A DNA stretch of 6,703 nt from a bacterium (GTDB lineage Bacteria; Patescibacteria; Microgenomatia; Levybacterales; UBA12049): NCBI GenBank assembly GCA_021825955.1, contig JAKAEH010000049.1, positions 1-6,703 on the forward strand, in the 5' to 3' direction. The number at the start of each line of letters is the position of its first letter. The first letter of the stretch is position 1. The notes under the pieces were generated by a model. It did not search any database, had not been told where the DNA came from, and saw nothing but the letters and a program-made list of their open reading frames with translations. Shown here one piece after another: positions 1-5,514 of this stretch. A program made the translations under genes and the position numbers.

Positions 1-455
1 CCAGGTGTCTTTGCATGGAAATATCCATCCTGACTCATGTAGGAAATCGTAGCCCCCATTTGTTCAAGACCTTCAATATGTCTATCAATTGGCCGGGCTC
101 CTATTCGGCAGCCTCCTGGATTTGGAATTAAAGCCTCATGAGCGCGTGCCAAAAGAGGTGAGAGAAACATTGAGGAAGTCCTTGTTTTTGCGCCGATTTC
201 AAGAGGAAGCTTAACGCTGTGAATTTTTTCAACTTTTATTTTAACCGTATGATCAGAAAGAGAAACCTTACCTCCAATTTCCTTAACAAGCTCCAGCATC
301 ACAAAGAAATCGCTAATTAATGGCACATTCTTAAGTTCTACTTCTTCGCTTGTCAAGCAAGCCGCAATAAGTGCCTTTAATACGACGTTTTTTGTGCCTG
401 AAACGGATACTTCTCCTGAAAGTTCGTTTCCTCCATTAATAATATATTTGCGCAT
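1..455 (-). CDS. murA: UDP-N-acetylglucosamine 1-carboxyvinyltransferase, N-terminal part (cut by window edge)
   Basis: MurA transfers enolpyruvate from PEP to UDP-GlcNAc in the cytoplasm, the first committed step of peptidoglycan synthesis. Reading from the ATG at 455-453, 151 complete codons are visible and the frame is open to the left edge, so about two thirds of the protein is missing. Diagnostic pieces are SGTKN at residues 19-23 (Lys22 and Asn23 are the conserved UDP-GlcNAc/PEP contacts), an Arg-containing stretch at 88-104 ending in PLLAR, and the catalytic loop PGGCRIGARP at 113-122. Cys116 in that loop corresponds to Cys115 of E. coli MurA, the residue alkylated by fosfomycin, so this enzyme does not carry the Cys-to-Asp change of naturally resistant MurAs. 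The start lies 6 bp after the murC stop with no strong Shine-Dalgarno site, which suggests coupling to murC. EPSP synthase (AroA) is the related alternative, but the Cys loop and SG(A/T)KN pattern favour MurA. Confidence 0.95.
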   Translation of the reverse strand, partial: MRKYIINGGNELSGEVSVSGTKNVVLKALIAACLTSEEVELKNVPLISDFFVMLELVKEIGGKVSLSDHTVKIKVEKIHSVKLPLEIGAKTRTSSMFLSPLLARAHEALIPNPGGCRIGARPIDRHIEGLEQMGATISYMSQDGYFHAKTP

Positions 456-461
456 ATAGAA

Positions 462-1976
462 TTAATTTTTTTCTTTGATAGCCAACTTCTCCCCGACCTT
501 GTAAACATCGCCCGCCCCCATGGTCACGATGAGCGTATTTGTATCGTGAAAATTTTGGCCTACGTATTCTACCACATTATTTATGTTTTCAAACACGAGA
601 GCCGGTTTATTAATTCTGCGTAATCCCTCCAATAGATCTTCGCTCCCTTGCCCGTCATCCCCCCGCATAGAAGCAAAGGTCGGAAGCAGAAGCAAACTAT
701 TGGCATCCCCAAAAGATGAGATAAAATCCGGAAGGAGAGTTTTGGTCCTTGAAAAAGTATGTGGCTGAAAGATAACAATTATCTTTTTTTCAGGGTAAAG
801 CGTTTTAAGACTTGCAAGAGTTTTTTTAATTTCTTCAGGATGATGCGCATAATCATCAATTATTTTTATGCCGTTTTTGGTTTCCCCCACGTTCTCTATT
901 CTCCTTTTTGTTCCTTCAAAAGCAAATAGCGCATCTTTAATTTGTTCAAAAGATACTCCGAGTTCGATTAAAAGCGCTATAACTCCTAAAGAGTTTTTTG
1001 CATTGTGAAAACCCGGTACTTTAAGCCTGACTTCTCCAAGAAGTGTCCCAAGATTCAAAACATCAAAACGAACGCTATCCCTTTCCTGATGAAATTTATC
1101 CAAAACAATCTCATTATCCTTTGCTATTCCGTAAGTGACCTTTCTTATGGTGATCGGGAGTTCATCTAAAAGTTTTTTTACTCTTTCATCATCACCATTC
1201 CCGATAACAATAGCTCCGGAATCCAAACCTGCAACAAGCTTTGAAAAAGCCTCGTAGATATCATCAATTGAAGGATAAAAATCGGGATGGTCAAAGTCTA
1301 TGTTGTTAATTATCAGATACTTGGGCTTTTGGTAAAGGAATTTTGGAGTTCTGTCGTAATTTGACTCGGAAAGATATTCATCAGCTTCTGCAATAAAATA
1401 ATCACCTTTTCCGTAATGGCCGGATGCACCAATTGGAAAAATAGAGCTTGTGCCAATTGTATAACTTGGATCAAACCTTAGTGCTGAAAGCGCCACGGCT
1501 ATCATTCCCGAAATTGTAGTTTTTCCGTGAGCCCCGGAAACCGAAATTCCTGACCATTCGCGATCAAACACTTTCCCTTCCATAAAAAGCCCTACTGCCT
1601 GCCCATGAGAAATAACATTTATCCCTTTTTCTTTTGCAAATTTTGCCTCAACATTATCAAATCCATTGTGGGCGCCCGTAGCAACAAACAAAACCCCTGA
1701 AGCATCCTCTTTTCCTAGAAAATTTGAAACGTTTTGGGGATCAAAACCTGCCAAAACATGAATTCCCTCCGCCTCTAATGTTTCATCGGTTATGAAATGG
1801 GTAGAAACATCGGATCCTGCTACGTCGATTCCCGCTTGTTTTGCTATTATGGCAAGAGAGGCCATTCCAACTCCTTTTATTCCCATAAAATACATTTTTT
1901 TATACATTTTTTTCATAAAAGGAAATACAATAAATTCGTTGGGAATGTGAGTTATTTTTGAAGCTGTTTTTTGCAT
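462..1976 (-). CDS. murC: UDP-N-acetylmuramate--L-alanine ligase (MurC, with Mpl-like central domain)
   Basis: This cytoplasmic Mur ligase most likely adds L-Ala to UDP-MurNAc using ATP. The 504 residues show the usual three domains. The N-terminal Rossmann part has GIKGVGMAS at 32-40. The ATPase domain has a P-loop SGAHGKTT at 147-154, EADE at 197-200 and NNIDFDH at 224-230. Further along are PGFHNAKN at 321-328, DDYAHHPEEI at 374-383, FQPHTFSRT at 403-411 and MGAGD at 486-490. The last three are typical of MurC. The stretch around EADEY and NN-x-DFDH instead reads like Mpl, the murein tripeptide ligase, so Mpl is the main alternative; the C-terminal motifs and dcw context favour MurC. The gene starts 27 bp after ftsI. 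The ATG at 1976 lacks a Shine-Dalgarno site, and in-frame ATGs at 1916, 1907, 1895 and 1886 are possible starts. The longer form has about as much sequence before the glycine loop as E. coli MurC. Confidence 0.88.
   Translation of the reverse strand: MQKTASKITHIPNEFIVFPFMKKMYKKMYFMGIKGVGMASLAIIAKQAGIDVAGSDVSTHFITDETLEAEGIHVLAGFDPQNVSNFLGKEDASGVLFVATGAHNGFDNVEAKFAKEKGINVISHGQAVGLFMEGKVFDREWSGISVSGAHGKTTISGMIAVALSALRFDPSYTIGTSSIFPIGASGHYGKGDYFIAEADEYLSESNYDRTPKFLYQKPKYLIINNIDFDHPDFYPSIDDIYEAFSKLVAGLDSGAIVIGNGDDERVKKLLDELPITIRKVTYGIAKDNEIVLDKFHQERDSVRFDVLNLGTLLGEVRLKVPGFHNAKNSLGVIALLIELGVSFEQIKDALFAFEGTKRRIENVGETKNGIKIIDDYAHHPEEIKKTLASLKTLYPEKKIIVIFQPHTFSRTKTLLPDFISSFGDANSLLLLPTFASMRGDDGQGSEDLLEGLRRINKPALVFENINNVVEYVGQNFHDTNTLIVTMGAGDVYKVGEKLAIKEKN
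1890..1913 (-). repeat. Exact 12-bp tandem duplication near the murC start
   Basis: On the minus strand AAAAAAATGTAT occurs twice back to back (1913-1902 and 1901-1890), encoding KKMY-KKMY at MurC residues 22-29. The duplication keeps the frame and multiplies in-frame ATG codons just before the conserved glycine loop. Confidence 0.8.
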
Positions 1977-2003
1977 TATATAGGAATTTCATAAAGTTTT
2001 CAA

Positions 2004-3698
2004 TTAAAATGATGGCGGAATATTGTAATAAGTAATTAAGTCCCGTGCTATGGAAAAAAAGATAGGAGCTGCAGTTTCTGCTCCGTAAATAGATGTTTTT
2101 GGCCTATTTACAAGAACCATCATTGTGATTTTCGGATCATTTGCCGGGAAAAAACCTACAAAAGAAGCAATTGTCTGATGGGGGTCATAATGACCGGCAA
2201 TTGGAATCTGCGCCGTGCCGGTTTTACCTGCAATTTTGTAATCTTTTATTTTCGTCCACTTTGCTTCTCCGTTTTCAACCGCATTGACCATCATTTGAGT
2301 TACAACTTTTGCTGTAGCCTCACTCACCGTCCGTCTTTTTACCTCAGGCTTAATTTCAATTGTTTTTCCGTCATCAGTCAATATCTTTGAGACCACCTCC
2401 GGTTTCATTAAATTTCCTCCGTTGGCTATTGAATTTAAAGCATTAACAAGCTGCATAGGAGTAATATCAATTCCCTGGCCAAATGAGGACGTTGCAAGGT
2501 CAATTTGGTACCAGGAATTCTCATCCTTCACAATTCCTGTCGTTTCTCCCTGAAGGTCAATACCGGTCGTTTCTCCCATTCCAAAAAGCTTCACATACTT
2601 AATAAATCTTTTTAAACCAAGCTTTTGGCCAACAAAAACCATTCCTGTGTTATCCGAGTGCTGAATTACTTCCGTCATGGTGGAATTGGGAAAATATTTA
2701 TCATCCCAGGTTTTAATATCGTAACCACCGATAGATACCGAACCTGAGCAAATATTGCATTTTGTGTCAGGCTTAACCAACCCTGCATCAATTGCCGAAG
2801 CCATTACTAACACTTTAAATGTGGACCCGGGTTCATAAAGGCTTGAGACTACCGGATTTTTATAATCTGAGGCAGGAAAATCATAATATGTTTGAGAGTC
2901 AAAGCGGGGAAATGAAGACATGGCTAAAACTTTTCCGGTTTTAGAATCCATTACAATTACACTTCCGCCTTCGGCTTGATATTTTTCTACTCCTTCTTTC
3001 AATCTTTTATCCGCAGAATACTGGACCGAACGGTCAATATTTAAAACGAGATTTCTTCCGTCGATTTTTTTCTCTTCCCTGACTTCGTTTAGAATCTCAT
3101 TGCCAAGTGCATCTTTAATGACATACAGCTTCCCGTCACGACCCTTTAATTGCTCATCATAATATCCTTCCAGACCAAAATAACCTTTTGGGGCGCCTTG
3201 ATTATCCTTTCCTACAAAACCGACAAGCTGCGCTGCCATAGATGCTTCCGGATAATATCTGAAACTTTCCTGCTGAAAACCTACACCTTCAAGCTTAAGA
3301 GCTTCAATTTGACTTTTTTTTTCAGGCGTAAGCTTATCTTTGAGCTTCACCCAAAAAAGATTTTGGGACAAAAGAGCTGAGATACTCGCCTCTTCCTTTC
3401 CCAAAGAAGCAGATAAAGTTTTGGTATATGATTCTTTATCTTTGATGACTTTTGGATTTGAATAAAGAAGATAAGAAATGGTGTTTGTGGCAAGCGGAAA
3501 AAGGTCGGAAGAACTTATATCTCCTCTTTTTGCTTGGATTTTGATTGAATCCGTACTTTGGTCAAGACCGATTGATTTTATCTCCTCGGCACGGATTACT
3601 TGCCAATAAAAAAGACGGACGACAACGACTAAATAAAGGATTGCGAAAGCCAAAATGGTGATTCCGAGTCTGAAAAGTGGTCCTTTTTTCACATTCAT
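2004..3698 (-). CDS. ftsI: Class B penicillin-binding protein, septal peptidoglycan transpeptidase (FtsI/PBP2B-like)
   Basis: This membrane-anchored D,D-transpeptidase should cross-link septal peptidoglycan on the outer face of the cytoplasmic membrane. The 564 residues begin with a basic tail and one transmembrane segment (about 9-31). A pedestal domain follows, with the class B hallmark RGDI at 58-61. The C-terminal transpeptidase domain has all three catalytic motifs: S292-T-F-K295 with the acylated serine, S348-D-N350, and K492-T-G494. It ends soon after the catalytic fold, with no PASTA domains. Between the first two motifs is a CxxC pair (Cys314, Cys317), which is not a textbook feature of FtsI. 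The start ATG at 3698 overlaps the stop of the upstream ftsL-like gene as ATGA, so translation is probably coupled; only a weak GGCAG lies upstream. An A9 run (minus strand) encodes residues 126-128. Position after mraZ, rsmH and ftsL points to the division enzyme rather than the elongation PBP2. Confidence 0.95.
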   Translation of the reverse strand: MNVKKGPLFRLGITILAFAILYLVVVVRLFYWQVIRAEEIKSIGLDQSTDSIKIQAKRGDISSSDLFPLATNTISYLLYSNPKVIKDKESYTKTLSASLGKEEASISALLSQNLFWVKLKDKLTPEKKSQIEALKLEGVGFQQESFRYYPEASMAAQLVGFVGKDNQGAPKGYFGLEGYYDEQLKGRDGKLYVIKDALGNEILNEVREEKKIDGRNLVLNIDRSVQYSADKRLKEGVEKYQAEGGSVIVMDSKTGKVLAMSSFPRFDSQTYYDFPASDYKNPVVSSLYEPGSTFKVLVMASAIDAGLVKPDTKCNICSGSVSIGGYDIKTWDDKYFPNSTMTEVIQHSDNTGMVFVGQKLGLKRFIKYVKLFGMGETTGIDLQGETTGIVKDENSWYQIDLATSSFGQGIDITPMQLVNALNSIANGGNLMKPEVVSKILTDDGKTIEIKPEVKRRTVSEATAKVVTQMMVNAVENGEAKWTKIKDYKIAGKTGTAQIPIAGHYDPHQTIASFVGFFPANDPKITMMVLVNRPKTSIYGAETAAPIFFSIARDLITYYNIPPSF

Positions 3699-3982
3699 CT
3701 GCCAATAGCAACTTGAACGGGAGCATAGAGCGATACAAAATCCTTCTCTTCATGGAACCCAAGCTCTCCGGCACGAGATGCAATGTATTCATAAGATGTG
3801 TAATCTAAAATTTCTCCCGAAAGAACTTGGTTTTTCTCCTGAAGTGCCGCAATTTGATTTCTTGCTTTTGAAGCGTAAATACTTTCTAATGAAACCTTAT
3901 TTGATAAATAGATATTAACTCCTTCCAATAGCAGAAATGTGACTACTAATAGTGTTAATAATATTTTTGTTAATGTTTTCAT
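3695..3982 (-). CDS. ftsL: FtsL/DivIC-like septum formation initiator protein
   Basis: This is a small bitopic divisome protein. In known systems FtsL pairs with FtsB/DivIC by a coiled coil and helps recruit and activate FtsW-FtsI. From the ATG at 3982 it has 95 residues: a short cytoplasmic tail, a hydrophobic segment at about 5-25, a polar heptad-like helix at about 27-62, and then YIASRAGELGF at 66-76, which matches the motif after the coiled coil in FtsL/DivIC proteins. These families diverge strongly, so the call rests on architecture plus position between rsmH and ftsI. The start is uncertain: an in-frame TTG at 4000, 3 bp after an AAGGA, would add six residues and overlap rsmH by 14 bp. 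The ATG is preferred because the AAGGA spacing to the TTG is short, and the ATG sits 4 bp after the rsmH stop. Its stop overlaps the ftsI start (ATGA). Confidence 0.8.
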   Translation of the reverse strand: MKTLTKILLTLLVVTFLLLEGVNIYLSNKVSLESIYASKARNQIAALQEKNQVLSGEILDYTSYEYIASRAGELGFHEEKDFVSLYAPVQVAIGR

Positions 3983-3986
3983 ATTA

Positions 3987-4874
3987 TTATAACTTTTCAA
4001 ATATCCTTAACTTAGCGCTTCTTGACCTCGGGTTTACATTTTCCTCAGCTAAACTTGCAATTATCGGCTTTTTGTTAAGAACTTTACCCTTCCCTTCTTC
4101 CTCAAATTCCAAAAACTTTCTCTTAACAACCCTGTCTTCTCCCGAATGGAAGGAAATAGCAAGTAGCCTTCCGCCGCTCCCCAGCAAATTCATGCTCTGG
4201 TCCAAACCCTTTTTTAAATTGTCAATTTCGCTATTTACCGACATTCGTAAAGCCTGAAAAACCCTTGTCGCCGGATGTAACCTCACATCTTTCCTTTTAA
4301 CAACTTCCTCAATCACACTTACCAGTTCACCCGTCGTTTCAATCGGCTTTACTTTACGTCGCTCAATAATATTGTTAGAAATGGGGAGAGAAAATTCCTC
4401 TTCACCCAATTTAGAAAATAGATCATACAACTCATCTTTACTCCAAGTATTGATAATTTCTTTGGCCGTTAAATTCGTTTCTCCCATTCTCATGTCAAGC
4501 GGCTCATCTTTTAAGAAACTGAATCCTCGTCCTGACGCATCTACCTGAAAGCTTGACATTCCAAGGTCAAAAAGTATTCCCGCAACATTTTCAAATCCGT
4601 TATCTTTCGTAATTTTTTCTATTTCTCCAAAATTTCCAAGTGCCAAAACTAATTGTGAATTGGAAATTGGTAATTGAAAATTAGTTCGAACTGCTCCTAT
4701 CGCCTCTTTATTCTGATCTATTCCCAAAACCAAACCTCCATGTTTTAAGATCTCCTCCGTATGGCCTCCTCCTCCAAGTGTTGCGTCGATATATTTATGA
4801 CCTTGCTTTATGGCCAAATTATCAATTACTTCTTTTAAAAGAACCGGGATGTGGTGAAAATTACTTCTTCTCAC
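3987..4874 (-). CDS. rsmH: 16S rRNA (cytosine(1402)-N(4))-methyltransferase RsmH (MraW)
   Basis: RsmH uses S-adenosylmethionine to N4-methylate C1402 of 16S rRNA in the ribosomal P-site region. The 295-residue protein has near-standard family length and all the usual blocks: HIPVLLKEV at 8-16, the SAM-binding DATLGGGGH at 30-38, GIDQ at 51-54, DLGMSS at 103-108, GRGFSF at 115-120, PLDMRM at 125-130, HPATRVFQALRMSVNSE at 200-216, ISFHSGEDRVVK at 240-251 and NPRSRSAKLR at 281-290. It starts with GTG, not ATG, inside the end of mraZ (14-bp overlap). The choice is supported by a GGGAGG nine bases upstream and by the conserved N-terminal FHHIPVLL beginning right after. Residues 64-75 (TNFQLPISNSQL) are encoded by a 7-bp-period tandem repeat in the variable loop after GIDQ. 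The signature motifs are unaffected, so the enzyme is expected to be active. Confidence 0.97.
   Translation of the reverse strand: MRRSNFHHIPVLLKEVIDNLAIKQGHKYIDATLGGGGHTEEILKHGGLVLGIDQNKEAIGAVRTNFQLPISNSQLVLALGNFGEIEKITKDNGFENVAGILFDLGMSSFQVDASGRGFSFLKDEPLDMRMGETNLTAKEIINTWSKDELYDLFSKLGEEEFSLPISNNIIERRKVKPIETTGELVSVIEEVVKRKDVRLHPATRVFQALRMSVNSEIDNLKKGLDQSMNLLGSGGRLLAISFHSGEDRVVKRKFLEFEEEGKGKVLNKKPIIASLAEENVNPRSRSAKLRIFEKL
4651..4685. repeat. Degenerate 7-bp tandem repeat (AATTNNN x5) inside rsmH
   Basis: On the plus strand five consecutive heptamers run AATTGTG, AATTGGA, AATTGGT, AATTGAA, AATTAGT. The first four bases are invariant in all five and the last three vary. The array encodes RsmH residues 64-75 in the loop after GIDQ. 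A 7-bp period is not set by codon structure, so this is unlikely to reflect protein constraint alone. Confidence 0.75.
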
Positions 4875-5307
4875 CGCTTTTTTCCTCCCGAACTAGCCTT
4901 TGAGAAATCCCTTCAATGTTTTTCTCAAGGCCGCTTCTGTATTCCGCCCATCTCTTTTTGTCCCAAATTTCAACGTATTTTGATAACCCTAGGAATACAA
5001 TCTCGTCTTTAATCTTTCCAAATTCGCGCAAATACGAAGGCAAGATAAACCTTCCCTTACTATCAAGTTCAACCGGGCTTGCTCCTCCAAGGAGGAAACG
5101 CTGAGTTTCACGGGTTTCATATTCGATGAATGGACGGCCTTCTGTACCTTGGAGTAGTTGGTTCCAATTTTCTTCCGATACAATGATGAGTGAGTTTTCA
5201 TATCCTAAAGTTACAATTATTTTTTCTCCCAATATTTCCCTGAATCTTTTTGGTAATGCTGTTCTTCCTTTTTCATCAATTTTGCTTTCATATTGTCCTA
5301 TTAACAT
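4861..5307 (-). CDS. mraZ: Transcriptional regulator MraZ
   Basis: MraZ is a DNA-binding protein of the SpoVT-AbrB superfamily that in E. coli represses its own dcw operon by binding TGGGN repeats. The 148 residues contain two tandem half-domains, each with the MraZ signature: D11-E-K-G-R15 followed by ALPKRFRE, and D82-S-K-G-R86 followed by ILPSYLRE. The tail from about 130 is charged and probably flexible; its codons also hold the rsmH ribosome-binding site. The length is close to the family's usual size of about 140-150. The ATG at 5307 has AAAGG seven bases upstream. It is the first gene after the regulatory gap, whose MraZ-box array (5376-5415) is its likely target, so negative autoregulation of the whole cluster is expected. 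Confidence 0.96.
   Translation of the reverse strand: MLIGQYESKIDEKGRTALPKRFREILGEKIIVTLGYENSLIIVSEENWNQLLQGTEGRPFIEYETRETQRFLLGGASPVELDSKGRFILPSYLREFGKIKDEIVFLGLSKYVEIWDKKRWAEYRSGLEKNIEGISQRLVREEKSGEKK
4872..4889 (-). promoter_or_regulatory. Shine-Dalgarno site and GTG start of rsmH inside mraZ
   Basis: GGGAGG (4889-4884) sits nine bases before the GTG (4874-4872). This is the strongest ribosome-binding site in the window and decides the rsmH start. It is embedded in the last codons of mraZ, so ribosomes finishing mraZ at 4861 can restart on rsmH. Confidence 0.85.
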
Positions 5308-5314
5308 GGTCCTG

Positions 5315-5344
5315 CCTTTGCTCGCTTAAGCTTATTAGCGAAAG
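5315..5344 (-). promoter_or_regulatory. mraZ ribosome-binding site within a possible leader hairpin
   Basis: On the minus strand AAAGG (5319-5315) lies seven bases before the mraZ ATG and is the likely Shine-Dalgarno site. Upstream CTTT-CGCT (5344-5337) can pair with AGCG (5326-5323) and, across a 3-nt bulge, with AAAG (5319-5316), which would partly hide the site. The stem is short and interrupted, so the hairpin is only a possibility; the ribosome-binding site itself is reasonable. Confidence 0.4.
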
Positions 5345-5357
5345 CGGCTCTCCTTTC

Positions 5358-5368
5358 TTTTCGTGAAA
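5358..5368. repeat. TTTTCGTGAAA near-palindrome, promoter-distal copy
   Basis: Plus-strand TTTTCGTGAAA is an exact 11-bp match to the copy at 5412-5422. Its core TTTC-GT-GAAA is a perfect 4-bp inverted repeat around two bases. It lies in the presumed mraZ leader, just downstream of the last MraZ box. No known factor is assigned. Confidence 0.65.
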
Positions 5369-5375
5369 CGATGTG

Positions 5376-5415
5376 TCCCACTTTTTCCCACTTTATACCA
5401 TTTTGAACCCATTTT
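5376..5415 (-). promoter_or_regulatory. MraZ-box operator, four AAA(A/G)TGGGN repeats
   Basis: Read on the minus strand, four copies of one motif lie in a row: AAAATGGGT (5415-5407), AAAATGGTA (5404-5396, weakest), AAAGTGGGA (5394-5386) and AAAGTGGGA (5384-5376). The steps are 11, 10 and 10 bp, so all sit on one face of the helix. E. coli MraZ binds TGGGN repeats separated by 5 bp, and mollicute MraZ binds AAAGTG(G/T) repeats; these boxes satisfy both descriptions. They lie 69-108 bp upstream of the mraZ start and cover the likely -10 region, as expected of an autorepression site. The repeats are directly visible; binding is inferred from the family. Confidence 0.88.
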
Positions 5416-5428
5416 CGTGAAAAGTCAA
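5392..5428 (-). promoter_or_regulatory. Candidate sigma70-type promoter of the mraZ/dcw operon
   Basis: Two overlapping readings are possible on the minus strand. One pairs TTGACT (5428-5423) with CAAAAT (5405-5400) at a 17-bp spacing. The other pairs TTCACG (5421-5416) with TATAAA (5397-5392) at 18 bp. Both put the -10 element within the MraZ boxes, with a leader of roughly 80-90 nt before mraZ. The region is the only sizeable non-coding gap in the window, which supports a promoter here, but the exact elements are not settled by sequence. Confidence 0.5.
5412..5422. repeat. TTTTCGTGAAA near-palindrome, promoter-proximal copy
   Basis: This is the second exact copy of the 11-bp TTTTCGTGAAA element, 54 bp from the first. 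It lies between the candidate -35 hexamer TTGACT and the first MraZ box and overlaps that box by four A bases (minus strand). The two copies bracket the MraZ operator. Confidence 0.65.
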
Positions 5429-5462
5429 GTGGTGAATTGGTATGAAAACAGTAAGAATAGCC

Positions 5463-5490
5463 TAGGGATTAGGGATTAGAAATAAGTAAT
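5463..5490. repeat. Degenerate 7-bp tandem repeat (TAGGGAT-type) between mraZ and the upstream gene
   Basis: On the plus strand the heptamers are TAGGGAT, TAGGGAT, TAGAAAT and AAGTAAT: two exact copies and two decayed ones. The array lies upstream of the dcw promoter and downstream of the unknown-function gene. Confidence 0.65.
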
Positions 5491-5514
5491 AAAAGAGGAC
5501 AAGAGGGGAACTTA

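Noticed and set aside
2178..2390. Plus-strand open frame opposite ftsI (and similar ones opposite murC, rsmH, mraZ and purF)
   Set aside because: Their translations show no recognisable motifs or plausible composition, and each is antisense to a gene with clear family motifs. They are frame shadows.
3350..3367. Perfect inverted repeat CCCAAAA-N4-TTTTGGG, resembling a terminator stem
   Set aside because: It lies deep inside the ftsI coding sequence, with no following U-run on the coding strand and intact protein motifs on both sides. Low-complexity chance pairing is more likely.
3695..3698. Alternative genetic code with UGA as glycine, as in some CPR lineages
   Set aside because: UGA ends the ftsL-like gene at a classic ATGA overlap with ftsI, and no other gene needs in-frame UGA read-through.
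3695..4000. TTG at 4000 as the ftsL start
   Set aside because: An AAGGA lies only 3 bp upstream, tighter than usual, and the ATG at 3982 leaves a complete transmembrane/coiled-coil protein. Kept as an alternative start, not as the call.
5086..5097. Plus-strand GGAGGAAA that looks like a ribosome-binding site
   Set aside because: It is antisense inside the mraZ coding region and no credible plus-strand gene follows.
5434..5447. GAATTGGTATGAAAA, resembling part of the rsmH heptamer array (4664-4680)
   Set aside because: Only a short match with a 2-bp deletion and no tandem copies. Too weak to call a repeat remnant.
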